A stretch of 64,000 nt of DNA from Kocuria flava (lineage in GTDB: Bacteria; Actinomycetota; Actinomycetes; Actinomycetales; Micrococcaceae): positions 1-64,000 of the forward strand of contig NZ_CP013255.1 of assembly GCF_001482365.1 (NCBI RefSeq), written 5' to 3'. The notes below the pieces were generated by a model. It made no database searches. It was not told the origin of the DNA and saw nothing but the letters and a program-made list of their open reading frames with translations. Below, one piece after another: positions 17,499 to 26,105 of this stretch; positions within the stretch are counted from its first letter, which is position 1; every line of letters starts with the position of its first letter. The translations under genes were made by a program, and so were the position numbers.

Positions 17499-19022
17499 TC
17501 AGCGGGCTCCGGTCAGGGTCTTGCTTCCGACGGTGGAACCGGTTAGGTACGGTTCCGGGTCGAATGCGGCGTTGACCTGGCGGAAGGTGTAGGCCGGTTC
17601 GGGCCACAGCGTGGTCAAGCGCCCGTTGCGGTGGTCCACGTACCAGCTCTTGCACCCACCCTCCAACCACACCGTGCCCTGGGCCAGGTGATCCACCCGC
17701 TCCATGTAGGCGTCCTCGGCCTCCTGGGAGACCTCGAGCACCTCCAGGTCGGATTCCTCCTGGAAGCTCAGGGCGGCCAGGATGTAGTCAATCTGCGCCT
17801 CGGCGATGTACACCGCGGAATTGTGCCCCAGGCCGGTGTTGGGCCCGTTGATCACCCACAGGTTCGGGAAACCGTGCACCGAGGTCGTGGCGTAGGCCTG
17901 CATCCCGTTGGCCCACTGCTCGCTCAGGGCCATGCCGTCCCGGCCGAAGACCCGGTAGGCGATCGGCAGGTCCGTGGCCTCGAAGCCGGTGCAGGCGATG
18001 ATCACGTCCAGCTCATGGACCGCGCCCTGCCCGGTGACCACGCGATTGCCCTCGACCCGGTCGGCGCCGCCGGTCTCCAGCTGGACATGGTCCAGGTTGA
18101 AGGTGGGGTAGTAGTCGTTGGACTTGAGCACGCGCTTGCACCCGAAGGTGTAGTCGGGGGTGAGCTTCTCCCGCAGAACAGGGTCCTGGACCTGGGCATG
18201 GAGATGGTCCAGGGCCACCTGGGCAGCGGCGCTGACCAGCGACGGCGTGCCTCGCCGCTGCGCGTAGCGCTCTTCGTTGGACCAGAACATCTCCTCCCGC
18301 AGCTGTTGCATGGTCTCGGGCATCTTCCGGAAAAGGCCCTTCTCCGCATCGGTGTAAGCCCGATCCGGACGCGGGGTGATGTAGGGGGCCGAGCGCTGGA
18401 ACACCACGACCTGCCCCGCGATCTTGGCGACCTCAGGCAGGACCTGGATAGCGGTCGCGCCGGAGCCGATGATGCCCACCCGCTTGCCCTCCAGCGGGAC
18501 CGAGTCATCCCACTGTGCGGAGTGGAACACGGAGCCGGAGAAGTCGGACAAGCCGGTGATGCTGGGCAGCTTCGGTTCCGAGAGATGGCCCACGGCGGTG
18601 ACCAGGGACCTGCCGGTGAACGTTCCCTTGGGTGTGGTGACGCTCCATGCCGCGGCTTCCTCGTCCCACCGGGCTTCGGTGACCTCTGCGCCGAAGACGA
18701 TGCGCTCGAGCAGGTTCTCCTCTTCGGCGACCTGACGGAGGTAGCCGAGGATTTCGTTCTGCGGGGCGAACATGCGCGACCATTCCGGGTTGGAGCGGAA
18801 GGAAAAGGAGTAGAGGTGCGACGGGACGTCACAGGCCGCTCCGGGGTAGTGGTTGTCACGCCAGGTGCCCCCCACCTCGTGGGCGCGCTCCAGGATCAGG
18901 AAAGACCGCCGGCCCTCCCTGGCCAGTCGGGTTCCCATGCCCAGCCCGCCGAAGCCGGCCCCGATGACGAGGACGTCGACCGGTTCGTGGGTCCGAAAGT
19001 TCATCGGTGCAGCGGTTGCCAT
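17499..19022 (-). CDS. Baeyer-Villiger-type flavin monooxygenase
   Basis: A 507-residue FAD/NADPH enzyme that would insert oxygen next to a ketone carbonyl to give an ester or lactone. Two Rossmann motifs are visible: GAGFGG (21-26) for FAD and GSGATA (186-191) for NADPH. Between them FSGSVFHSAQWD (161-172) fits the Baeyer-Villiger fingerprint FxGxxxHxxxW. GTWRDNHYPGAACDVPSHLYSFSF is typical of group I enzymes. The ATG at 19022 follows GGAGGAAAG. It sits 42 bases after a hydrolase gene and before two SDRs, the usual company of such monooxygenases. Cyclic versus open-chain ketone specificity is unknown. Confidence 0.9.
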   Translation of the reverse strand: MATAAPMNFRTHEPVDVLVIGAGFGGLGMGTRLAREGRRSFLILERAHEVGGTWRDNHYPGAACDVPSHLYSFSFRSNPEWSRMFAPQNEILGYLRQVAEEENLLERIVFGAEVTEARWDEEAAAWSVTTPKGTFTGRSLVTAVGHLSEPKLPSITGLSDFSGSVFHSAQWDDSVPLEGKRVGIIGSGATAIQVLPEVAKIAGQVVVFQRSAPYITPRPDRAYTDAEKGLFRKMPETMQQLREEMFWSNEERYAQRRGTPSLVSAAAQVALDHLHAQVQDPVLREKLTPDYTFGCKRVLKSNDYYPTFNLDHVQLETGGADRVEGNRVVTGQGAVHELDVIIACTGFEATDLPIAYRVFGRDGMALSEQWANGMQAYATTSVHGFPNLWVINGPNTGLGHNSAVYIAEAQIDYILAALSFQEESDLEVLEVSQEAEDAYMERVDHLAQGTVWLEGGCKSWYVDHRNGRLTTLWPEPAYTFRQVNAAFDPEPYLTGSTVGSKTLTGAR

Positions 19023-19064
19023 TCTTTCCTCCAGGTGTGTCGAGTACGTGGGGTGGTCCATGGA

Positions 19065-19913
19065 TCAGACCGCCAGGGGCTTGAGCAGTTCGCCGGCCGG
19101 CACGAGCGAGGGGCTCCGGACGAACTCGGCGACAATCTGGAACAGCTGCGCCGGTCGTTCCGTCGGAATCGCATGGCCGGCGTCGATGACGGCGTAGCGT
19201 GCATCGACGATGCCGCCGTAGAGCAGCTGGGTCTGCCGAGAAGGAACCATCTGATCGTGGGTTCCTGCGATAACCAGGGTGGGGGCGATGACGCCCGCCA
19301 ACCTGTCGCTGATGTCGGCCTCGCGGTTGAGTCTCATCTGCTCCGCGATGCCCGGCGGGAAGACCCGCGACCGGACGAGTGCCTGGATCTCGGACTCCGT
19401 CTTCGCGGCCAGGAAGGGAGGACCGAAGGAGGTCCAGGTGGCGAACTCCCGCAGGGTGTCCCGGTCCGTGTCGTACAGACGCGCCCAGATGCGGTTGCGG
19501 AGCTTCTGATGGGCGTCCGCCTTGACCCACCCGGCCACCAAAGTCAGGGTCGAGACCATCTCCGGGTGGGCGGCTGCGATATCCACGGCGACCAGAGCCC
19601 CCAGCGAGTAGCCGAGCAGATGCACAGGGCGGCCCGGGCAACGCTCCTCAAGCACGCGCCCCACCTGGAAGGACAAGTCCTCCACGCTCAGCTCAGCTCC
19701 ACGGGGCTGCAGATCAAGGGCAAGGACCCGGAAGCCGGTCGTGAACATGGGAAACAGCGTGCGGAAATGGCTCGAAGCAGTCCCACCGGTGCCGTGCACG
19801 AGGACGACCGTGGGCCGGCCATCACCTGCGGAGCCGGTGTCGTAGAAGGGGATGGCCAGCTCGCCATCCCTAACCAGCCCTTCGAGCGCATCTGGATGAA
19901 TCTTCAATTCCAT
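19065..19913 (-). CDS. alpha/beta hydrolase (putative ester/lactone hydrolase)
   Basis: A 282-residue alpha/beta hydrolase. The oxyanion loop HGTGG is at 40-44, the nucleophile elbow GYSLG gives Ser103, and acid Asp220 (GTHD) and His247 (DAGHAIP) complete the triad. The length matches single-domain esterases. The ATG at 19913 is chosen although its GAAGGG is only one base away. No better start is seen. As first gene before the monooxygenase it most likely hydrolyses that enzyme's ester or lactone product (inference from order). It is divergent from the alcohol dehydrogenase gene across a 150-base control region. Confidence 0.88.
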   Translation of the reverse strand: MELKIHPDALEGLVRDGELAIPFYDTGSAGDGRPTVVLVHGTGGTASSHFRTLFPMFTTGFRVLALDLQPRGAELSVEDLSFQVGRVLEERCPGRPVHLLGYSLGALVAVDIAAAHPEMVSTLTLVAGWVKADAHQKLRNRIWARLYDTDRDTLREFATWTSFGPPFLAAKTESEIQALVRSRVFPPGIAEQMRLNREADISDRLAGVIAPTLVIAGTHDQMVPSRQTQLLYGGIVDARYAVIDAGHAIPTERPAQLFQIVAEFVRSPSLVPAGELLKPLAV

Positions 19914-19985
19914 TCCCTTCGACGTGGAGCACACACCCCTGCTGGGGGTGCCGGAGGTGCCGCAACGAACCACCAGGTTGCTTTA

Positions 19986-20014
19986 TTGAAAGTGCACTCC
20001 GTACGGATTACGCT
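19986..20014 (+). promoter_or_regulatory. promoter of the alcohol dehydrogenase gene with operator in the spacer
   Basis: TTGAAA (19986-19991) and TACGCT (20009-20014) are separated by 17 bases. The spacer and the first base pairs of the -10 are occupied by CACTCCGTACGGATTA (19995-20010), which shares the arm and core of the palindrome at 15707. A repressor bound there would block RNA polymerase. The box assignment is by eye. Confidence 0.5.
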
Positions 20015-20063
20015 CTCATAGAAGCACAGCGTGACCTGTGCCACAATCACCTGGAGGAAAATT

Positions 20064-21182
20064 ATGAAGATTCGAGGGGCTGTTCTGGAGACCATCGGCG
20101 CGCCACGGCCGTACGCCCGCTCGCTTCCGATCTCGGTGAGTGAGCTGGAGCTCGACGACCCCGGACCCGGCGAGGTCCTAATCCGCGTGGAGGCGGCAGG
20201 GGTGTGCCACTCCGACCTGTCGGTGGTCAACGGCGACCGGGTCCGCCCCGTACCGATGCTGCTGGGCCACGAGGCGGCCGGCATCGTCGAGAAGGTGGGC
20301 GCCGACGTCCACGACATCACCCCCGGGCAGCGGGTGGTGACCGTCTTCCTGCCCCGGTGTGAGGACTGCGCCAACTGCCGCACGGGCGGGAAACTGCCCT
20401 GCAGCGTGGGCAGCGCATCCAACGGTGTCGGGCTGCTGCCGGGAGGCCACAGCCGAATCCGGCGCGGTGAGGAGATCAAGCACCATCTCGGAGTGTCCGG
20501 ATTCGCCACCCACGCGGTCCTGAGCCGGCGGTCCGTGGTGCCTGTGGGCGAAGATGTTCCGCCGGCGGTCGCCGCGGTGCTCGGATGCGCGGTGCTGACC
20601 GGTGGAGGGGCGGTCCTCAATGCGGCCCGGCCCGTCGAGGGCCAGGACATCCTGGTGGTCGGTCTGGGAGGAGTCGGTATGGCTGCCCTGCTCACCGCGA
20701 TGGCAGTCTCTTCCTCCTGGCCCACCCCCGGACGTGTCATCGGGGTCGACGCGAACCCGGGGAAGCTGAAGGCGGCCCGTCAGCTCGGGGTCCTGGAGAC
20801 CTACACTCCCGAGGAGATCGAAGACCTCCAGATCAAGGCCCATGCGGTCGTGGAGGCCGCGGGGCACCCCCGTGCTTTCGAGACTGCGGTTCGCGCCACG
20901 GCCCCAGGTGGGATCACCGTGACCGTCGGGCTTCCGGCGCCCGGGGCCATGTCGGCGATCGAGCCGCTGGGGATGACCGCCGAAGCGCGCACTATCGTTG
21001 GGTCCTATCTTGGGTCCGCCATCCCTGCCCGCGACATTCCCGTGTACGCACAGATGTGGCGGGAAGGCAGGCTCCCCGTAGAAAAGCTGGCCTCATCCGT
21101 GATCCAGCTGGAACAGATCAACGAAGCGATGGATGAACTGGCAGATGGAAACGCGGTGCGACAGATCGTCACCTTCGGCTGA
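20064..21182 (+). CDS. zinc-dependent alcohol dehydrogenase (class III-like)
   Basis: A 372-residue medium-chain dehydrogenase. Catalytic zinc ligands are Cys48 (GVCHSD) and the GHEAAG motif at 68-73 (His69, Glu70). The structural zinc cysteines are 99, 102, 105 and 113 (CEDCANC...C). NAD-binding motif VVGLGGVGMAALL precedes a long coenzyme domain. The ATG at 20064 has GGAGGAAAATT upstream. It stands alone on the plus strand, divergent from the monooxygenase operon and followed by the TetR gene. In the proposed pathway it would oxidise the hydroxy-acid released by the hydrolase to a semialdehyde. No aldehyde dehydrogenase is present in the window. Confidence 0.92.
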   Translation: MKIRGAVLETIGAPRPYARSLPISVSELELDDPGPGEVLIRVEAAGVCHSDLSVVNGDRVRPVPMLLGHEAAGIVEKVGADVHDITPGQRVVTVFLPRCEDCANCRTGGKLPCSVGSASNGVGLLPGGHSRIRRGEEIKHHLGVSGFATHAVLSRRSVVPVGEDVPPAVAAVLGCAVLTGGGAVLNAARPVEGQDILVVGLGGVGMAALLTAMAVSSSWPTPGRVIGVDANPGKLKAARQLGVLETYTPEEIEDLQIKAHAVVEAAGHPRAFETAVRATAPGGITVTVGLPAPGAMSAIEPLGMTAEARTIVGSYLGSAIPARDIPVYAQMWREGRLPVEKLASSVIQLEQINEAMDELADGNAVRQIVTFG

Positions 21183-21277
21183 GCAGCCCTGGGACAGAGT
21201 GCACCCCTGAGCCGGACCTGCGGTTCCACGTCTGACCTCACGGCACGCATTCCCCAATGGATGGAGTAAGGATTCGA

Positions 21278-21943
21278 GTGAAAAACACGATGACCGTCCC
21301 GCCGCAAGGGCTGCGGGACAAGGCAAAGACAGAACGCCTGCGAAGAATCCGTGCGGCCGCCGAAGAGCTCTTCAGCGAACGCGGCTATGAGCACACCACG
21401 ACCAAGGAAATAGCGGAGGCGGCAGAAGTCGGGGAAGCCACGCTCTTCCGGTACGTCACCAGCAAGCACGAGCTGCTGCTGTTGGTCCTGGGTGAACGCA
21501 TGGACAAGGTGATCCAGGTCATCAAGAGCGAGGACCTCCGACGGGCCCCGACGTCCTGCGCGCCCGCTGACTACGTCGACCGCATTTATGCCATCTTCAA
21601 GGCGCGGGCCGAGTTCTACACGACGGATCCCGAGAACGTCCTGAAGTACCTGCAATACGGACTCACAGCAGGAAGCCAGCTGGGTGCTGAAAGCATCAGA
21701 CAAGGCGATGAAATCATCGCGCTGACCAAGTCCGTCCTCGACCAAGCGCGCGAAGCCGGACTACTTCTTCCCTTCGTGGACACCTGGGCCGTGGCACAAA
21801 ATTGCAACGGCATCTACATCCACGAAGTCCTACGAACTCCTGTGCGGAAATTTGGTCCCCATGCCATGTGGGATCGAATTCATGAGCGCGTTGCCGCGCA
21901 AATTGAACCCTTGTTCCCCGGGATCTATCCCCCAACATGCTGA
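21278..21943 (+). CDS. TetR/AcrR-family transcriptional regulator
   Basis: A 221-residue repressor type. The N-terminal helix-turn-helix (about residues 24-68) reads ERGYEHTTTKEIAEAAEVGE then ATLFRYVTSKHELL. The remaining 150 residues form the usual all-helical ligand domain. GTG at 21278 is preferred over ATG 21257 because AAGGA lies six bases upstream. It follows the alcohol dehydrogenase by about 95 bases on the same strand. It is the likely regulator of the monooxygenase cluster and tctCBA through the shared CACTCCG operators. Confidence 0.9.
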   Translation: MKNTMTVPPQGLRDKAKTERLRRIRAAAEELFSERGYEHTTTKEIAEAAEVGEATLFRYVTSKHELLLLVLGERMDKVIQVIKSEDLRRAPTSCAPADYVDRIYAIFKARAEFYTTDPENVLKYLQYGLTAGSQLGAESIRQGDEIIALTKSVLDQAREAGLLLPFVDTWAVAQNCNGIYIHEVLRTPVRKFGPHAMWDRIHERVAAQIEPLFPGIYPPTC

Positions 21944-22022
21944 AGGAGAGGGTCTGCCTGCCGCGACGAGCCGCTCCGCTCGTGCAGACGCCATCCCCTG
22001 AACGGAACACCCGCAAGGGAGC

Positions 22023-22135
22023 TCACAAGGTGGCGTAGTAGGCATTCTTGATGGATTGATGGATCCGCCCACGGTCGGAGACCTGCTGGCCGTTCCCCTT
22101 GGTCCAGGCACGGATTCTCGTAGTCTCCGGTGATG
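22023..22135 (-). pseudogene. C-terminal remnant of a second lsr2
   Basis: Reading the minus strand to a TGA at 22023-22025 gives SSPETTRIRAWTKGNGQQ followed by VSDRGRIHQSIKNAYYATL. This is the Lsr2 DNA-binding domain, including the RGR motif. Nothing of the N-terminal oligomerisation domain can be found upstream. The surviving frame has no start codon. It differs clearly from the intact Lsr2 at 9453, so it is not a simple duplicate. Confidence 0.75.
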
Positions 22136-22232
22136 AAAAGGGGACGGCCCTGAGTTTACCGGCCTTTCACAGACGAGCATGGTTAGCGTGTTGACCGACA
22201 ACTGACGCCGAGTCCATCAGGTGACCTTGCGA

Positions 22233-22470
22233 TTAGGAGGCTGGTGGCCGGCAAGCTGCATCAACAACTGCAACCACCGTCTGTCTGATGCGCTTGGCGG
22301 CGGTCTCAGGATCGGGCTGACCGGCGTCGGGCCAGGCTGTGATGGCGGCGATGGTGATGGTGGGTGCCAGGTGCGCAGCCCACTGCATCCAGGACCGGTC
22401 CGGGACCATCGCAGCGATCTCTTGCCGTGCGGTGGCGACCATCTCGTCCCGGTACGCCTCATCGCCAAGC
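22233..22470 (-). pseudogene. C-terminal fragment of a TetR-family regulator
   Basis: About 79 codons ending at TAA (22233-22235) give LLGDEAYRDEMVATARQEIA and then a WMQWAAHLAPTITIAAI helix and a final AAKRIRQTVVAVVDAAC helix. This is the ligand-domain end of a TetR/AcrR protein. Upstream, the frame runs into an oppositely oriented transposase remnant, so the gene was cut by that insertion. Confidence 0.6.
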
Positions 22471-22924
22471 AGATCACCCGCCTGAACGTGAAGCTGGCGG
22501 CCGGGGACCCGCACCACGAGGTGACCCTGGCCTGGCACTGTTACCAGAAGCTGCGAGCCGTCTACCACGCCCGTTCCGAGCGGGGACGCCCGCTCGTCGC
22601 CGAGGTCCTCGCCGCATTCCACACCTCCCGATCCCAGAGACCGTAAGGCTCGGCAGGACCCTGCGCCGCTGGAGGGCCGCGATCCTGGCCTACTTCGACA
22701 CCGCTGGCGCCTCGAACGGCCCCACGGAAGCAATCAACGGCGTCATCGAGACGATGTGCAGAGTCGCCCGCGGCTTCCGGAACTTCGACAACTACCGGCT
22801 ACGCGTGCTGCTCACCTCCGGTGGCCACCGGCCGCGGCGGAAGGCGCCGACGCATGCTCATCCGCGAAGGGCCGTTTTATCTGACTTCTTCAGTAGTCCC
22901 TCATTGATGAACCCACCGCCATAA
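22471..22924 (+). pseudogene. ISL3-family transposase, C-terminal remnant with frameshift
   Basis: One frame carries ITRLNVKLAAGDPHHEVTLA then CYQKLRAVYHA up to AAFHTS near 22628. Another frame continues PIPETVRLGRTLRRWRAAIL, GASNGPTEAINGVIE and GFRNFDNYRLRVLL. Joined, they are the C-terminus of an ISL3-type DDE transposase, including the conserved Glu in EAIN. One base appears to be lost around 22628 and the N-terminal two thirds are missing. Confidence 0.75.
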
Positions 22925-22955
22925 ATTACTACGACACCTTTCCGGTGTGCGTAAT
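22925..22955 (+). promoter_or_regulatory. imperfect inverted repeat in front of the LysR gene
   Basis: ATTAC..ACACC and GGTGT..GTAAT form an interrupted inverted repeat ending 12 bases before the LysR start, with a TAGTAT -10-like box just after it. An autoregulatory LysR site is plausible. Confidence 0.3.
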
Positions 22956-22966
22956 AGTATGGCTGG

Positions 22967-23914
22967 ATGGAGGTTCACAAAGCTAGTGCTTTTCTCACCG
23001 TCGCGGAGGAGTTGCACTTCGGTCGCGCCGCCAAGCGGTTGCATATGGCTCAGCCGCCGCTCAGCCGTCTCATCCGACAGTTGGAGGCGGAACTGGAAGC
23101 CACGCTGTTCGAGCGCAATACGCGCCATGTCGCGCTCACTCCCTCGGGTGAGGCCCTCCTGGAGCCTGCCCGTGAGTTGGTCATGCTCTCCCAACGGATG
23201 AAGGACGTGGTCCGCAGGTCCCAGGAAGGTGAGGTCGGGCAAGCTCGATTGGGTTTTGCCGGGGCATCTGTCAATCAGGCCGTCGGAGAGCTCGCACGCC
23301 AGATTCGTCAGCAGCGCCCCGGAATTTCCCTCGAACTCTATAGTTCTCAGTTCTCCCATGTAGGACTGGAACGCATTTTGGACGGTTCTCTTGACCTAGT
23401 GATCGGCCGGTGGGACTTCTTGCCAGCGGAGGTCGATTCTCACCTCGTGACGCACGAGGAGCTGTTGATTGCCTTGCCGGAGAACCACCGGTTGGCTGGA
23501 CAAGGCGCCGTATCCGCAGAGGATCTGGCTGAGGAAGCATGGATCGTCTTGCCTGGTGGAGCCAGCGCCACACTGCCCAACCGACTCAACATGCTGGCGA
23601 TGTGGTCAGGTTTCGTTCCACGGATCGTCCAGGTTGCCCCGGACGCCTGGACGCTTGTGGTTCTTGTGGGCGCGGAAATGGGCATTTCCCTTACTCTCTC
23701 CAGCGTCCGTGACAATGTCCCTTCTCGCGGAGTCGTCTACAGGCCTCTGGTACAGGAACAGAAGCCGGTAGAGGTACGCCTTATCTGGCGGCACGGCAAT
23801 CTTAGTCCGGCGTTGCGGTCAGTTATAGAAATTTCGGAAACCGTATTCGCAGCTCCTGCTGGGACGACTGCGCGACCAGCTCACCCGCACCCTCCCAACG
23901 CCGCCGAAAGGTAA
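22967..23914 (+). CDS. LysR-family transcriptional regulator
   Basis: A 315-residue regulator. The N-terminal winged helix-turn-helix (residues 1-60) reads AFLTVAEELHFGRAAKRLHM then AQPPLSRLIRQLEAELEATL. A linker helix and a substrate-binding domain follow with the opening QARLGFAGASVNQAVGELA and LDLVIGRWD. It converges on the beta-oxidation operon at 24007, separated by a bidirectional terminator. It is the nearest candidate activator for that operon or for the divergent promoter at 36.3 kb, though this cannot be shown here. The C-terminal 18 residues are a Pro/His-rich tail. Confidence 0.92.
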   Translation: MEVHKASAFLTVAEELHFGRAAKRLHMAQPPLSRLIRQLEAELEATLFERNTRHVALTPSGEALLEPARELVMLSQRMKDVVRRSQEGEVGQARLGFAGASVNQAVGELARQIRQQRPGISLELYSSQFSHVGLERILDGSLDLVIGRWDFLPAEVDSHLVTHEELLIALPENHRLAGQGAVSAEDLAEEAWIVLPGGASATLPNRLNMLAMWSGFVPRIVQVAPDAWTLVVLVGAEMGISLTLSSVRDNVPSRGVVYRPLVQEQKPVEVRLIWRHGNLSPALRSVIEISETVFAAPAGTTARPAHPHPPNAAER

Positions 23915-23922
23915 TCGAGGGA

Positions 23923-23981
23923 CACGACGGCGCCGGGCCGGACCGCCTTCCATGCGAAGGTTCGGGCCCGGCACCGTCGTG
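23923..23981. terminator. bidirectional terminator between lysR and the beta-oxidation operon
   Basis: A long G/C-rich inverted repeat. The left arm starts CACGACGG, the right arm ends CCGTCGTG, and a smaller inner hairpin (CCTTC/GAAGG) sits in the loop. It lies between two convergent stop codons. Confidence 0.7.
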
Positions 23982-24006
23982 GGCCGGTAGGGCTTATCGG
24001 TCGGTG

Positions 24007-24864
24007 TCAGCGGTTGTAGTGGAAGAAGCCCCGGCCGGTCTTGCGGCCCAGCTCGCCGCGGGCGACCATGTCCCGCATCAGCTGCGGGGGCGCGAAGCGC
24101 TCGCCCAGCTCGGACTCGAGGTACTCGGCGATGCCCAGGCGCACGTCCAGGCCCACGATGTCCGTGAGCGCCAGCGGACCCACCGGGAACCGGTAGCCCA
24201 GCACCATGGCGTTGTCGATGTCCTCGGGGGAGGCCACGCCCTCCTCGACCATGCGGATGGCCTCGAGCGCGATCGCCACGCCCAGCCGGGAGGAGGCGAA
24301 GCCGGGGGCGTCGTTGACCACCACCGGGGTCTTCCCGAGGCCCTCGACCCACTGCACGGACAGCGCCCGCAGCTCCTCGCCGGTGTGCTTCGAGAGCACC
24401 ACCTCCACGAGCTTCGACGCCGGCACCGGGTTGAAGAAGTGCAGACCGCAGAACCGCTCGGGGCGGGCCAGCTGCCCGGCCAGCCCGTCCACCGACAGCG
24501 AGGACGTGTTCGTGGCCAGCCACGCGCTCTCGGCCAGGTGCCGCTCGACCTGCTGCAGCGCCGAGACCTTCAGGTCCCAGGACTCCGGCACGGCCTCGAC
24601 AACGAGCTCGCACCCGGCGAAGTCCGCGTGGTCCACGGACAGGCTCAGCTTCTGCGACCACTCGTCGAGGTTGCCGTCCACGGCCCCGCGCTCCAGGGAC
24701 CTGCTCAGGTCCCGCTCGATCCGTTCCTGCGCGGCCTCGGCGGCCTGGCCGTCGCGCTCCACGACGGTCACCTGCGCCCCGGCGAGCAGGAAGGCGTGGG
24801 CGATGCCCGCGCCCATGCGGCCTCCGCCCAGGACGCCGACGGCGGCGGGGACTGTGGCGGGCAT
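24007..24864 (-). CDS. 3-hydroxyacyl-CoA dehydrogenase (3-hydroxybutyryl-CoA type)
   Basis: A 285-residue NAD-dependent enzyme oxidising L-3-hydroxyacyl-CoA to 3-ketoacyl-CoA. The Rossmann motif GVLGGGRMGAG is at 10-20, ATNTSSLS contributes to the active site, and LHFFNPVP carries the catalytic His. The C-terminal helical domain ends GRKTGRGFFHYN. Its ATG overlaps the thiolase stop codon by four bases (ATGA), so the two are translationally coupled. It is the last gene of the long minus-strand operon and acts just before the thiolase. Confidence 0.93.
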   Translation of the reverse strand: MPATVPAAVGVLGGGRMGAGIAHAFLLAGAQVTVVERDGQAAEAAQERIERDLSRSLERGAVDGNLDEWSQKLSLSVDHADFAGCELVVEAVPESWDLKVSALQQVERHLAESAWLATNTSSLSVDGLAGQLARPERFCGLHFFNPVPASKLVEVVLSKHTGEELRALSVQWVEGLGKTPVVVNDAPGFASSRLGVAIALEAIRMVEEGVASPEDIDNAMVLGYRFPVGPLALTDIVGLDVRLGIAEYLESELGERFAPPQLMRDMVARGELGRKTGRGFFHYNR

Positions 24865-26063
24865 CAGATTTTCTCCACGAGCATCGCGGTGCCCTGGCCC
24901 ACGCCCACGCACATGGTCGCGAGGCCGCGCTCCGCGCCCTCGCGCTCCATCCGGCCCAGCAGGGTCACGACCAGCCGGGAGCCGGAGGAGCCCAGGGCGT
25001 GGCCCAGGGCGATGGCCCCGCCGTCGTTGTTCACGATCCCCTCGTCGAGGCCCAGGCGGCGGATGCAGGCCAGGGACTGGCTGGCGAAGGCCTCGTTGAG
25101 CTCGACCGCGCCGAGGTCGCCGATGCCCCACCCGGTGCGCTCGAGGACCTTCTGCGTGGCGGGGACGGGGCCGAGGCCCATGATCTCCGGGGCCACCCCG
25201 GCCGAGGCGCCGTCGACGATCCGGGCCCGAGCCGTCAGTCCGTACTTCTCCGCGGCCCGCTCCGAGACCACGAGGATCGCCGAGGCCCCGTCGTTGAGGG
25301 AGGAGGAGTTGCCGGCGGTGACGACCGAACCGTGCGTCACCACGGGGCGCAGCTTGGCCAGCACGTCCATGGTGGTGCCCGGACGGGGTCCCTCGTCGGT
25401 GTCCACGACGGTCTCGGCGCCCTTGCGGCCCTTGACGGTGACGGGCACGATCTCGTCGGCGAAGCGCCCGGCGTCGATCGCAGCGATCGCCTTCTCGTGG
25501 GAGGCCACGGCGAAGGCGTCGGCGTCCTCGCGGGTGATGCCGTCCACGGCGGCGACCTCCTCGGCCGTCTCGGGCATCGAGTAGGTCATCTTGTCGTGCT
25601 TCTTGAACTCGGGGTTCGTGAAGCGCCAGCCGATCGAGGTGTCGAAGACCTCCCCGGGCTTGGCGAACGCGGTGGCCGGCTTCTCCATGACCCACGGGGC
25701 GCGGGACATGGACTCCACGCCGCCGGCGACGACGACGTCCGCGGCCCCGGCCTTGATCATGTGCGAGGCCATGATGATCGCCGACAGGCTCGAGGCGCAC
25801 AGCCGGTTGACCGTGATGCCGGGGACGGTGTCGGGGAAGCCGGCCAGCAGCCAGGCCATGCGGGCCACGTTGCGGTTCTCCTCGCCGGCGCCGTTGGCGT
25901 TGCCCAGGATCACCTCGTCGACGTCGTGCGGGTCGATCCCGGCGTCGGTGACCGCGTGCTTGACCACCAGGGCCGCGAGGTCGTCCGGGCGCACGCTCGA
26001 GAGCGCGCCGCCGTACCGGCCCACCGGCGTGCGCGCGCCCCCGACCAAAAATGCTTCCGTCAT
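24864..26063 (-). CDS. thiolase (acetyl-CoA C-acyltransferase, 3-oxoadipyl-CoA thiolase-like)
   Basis: A 399-residue thiolase that cleaves 3-ketoacyl-CoA to acetyl-CoA plus a shortened acyl-CoA. Nucleophile Cys89 (NRLCASSL), His355 (GHALGSSG) and Cys385 (CVGVGQG) are all present. The start at ATG 26063 is preferred to a TTG twelve bases earlier. GGAA is seven bases upstream. Together with the dicarboxylate-oriented transporters, a beta-ketoadipyl-CoA-type role is possible, but the family does not fix chain type. Confidence 0.93.
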   Translation of the reverse strand: MTEAFLVGGARTPVGRYGGALSSVRPDDLAALVVKHAVTDAGIDPHDVDEVILGNANGAGEENRNVARMAWLLAGFPDTVPGITVNRLCASSLSAIIMASHMIKAGAADVVVAGGVESMSRAPWVMEKPATAFAKPGEVFDTSIGWRFTNPEFKKHDKMTYSMPETAEEVAAVDGITREDADAFAVASHEKAIAAIDAGRFADEIVPVTVKGRKGAETVVDTDEGPRPGTTMDVLAKLRPVVTHGSVVTAGNSSSLNDGASAILVVSERAAEKYGLTARARIVDGASAGVAPEIMGLGPVPATQKVLERTGWGIGDLGAVELNEAFASQSLACIRRLGLDEGIVNNDGGAIALGHALGSSGSRLVVTLLGRMEREGAERGLATMCVGVGQGTAMLVEKI

Positions 26064-26105
26064 TGTCTGTTCCAATCTTTTATCTCATTAGGTTGTTGTA
26101 GATGC

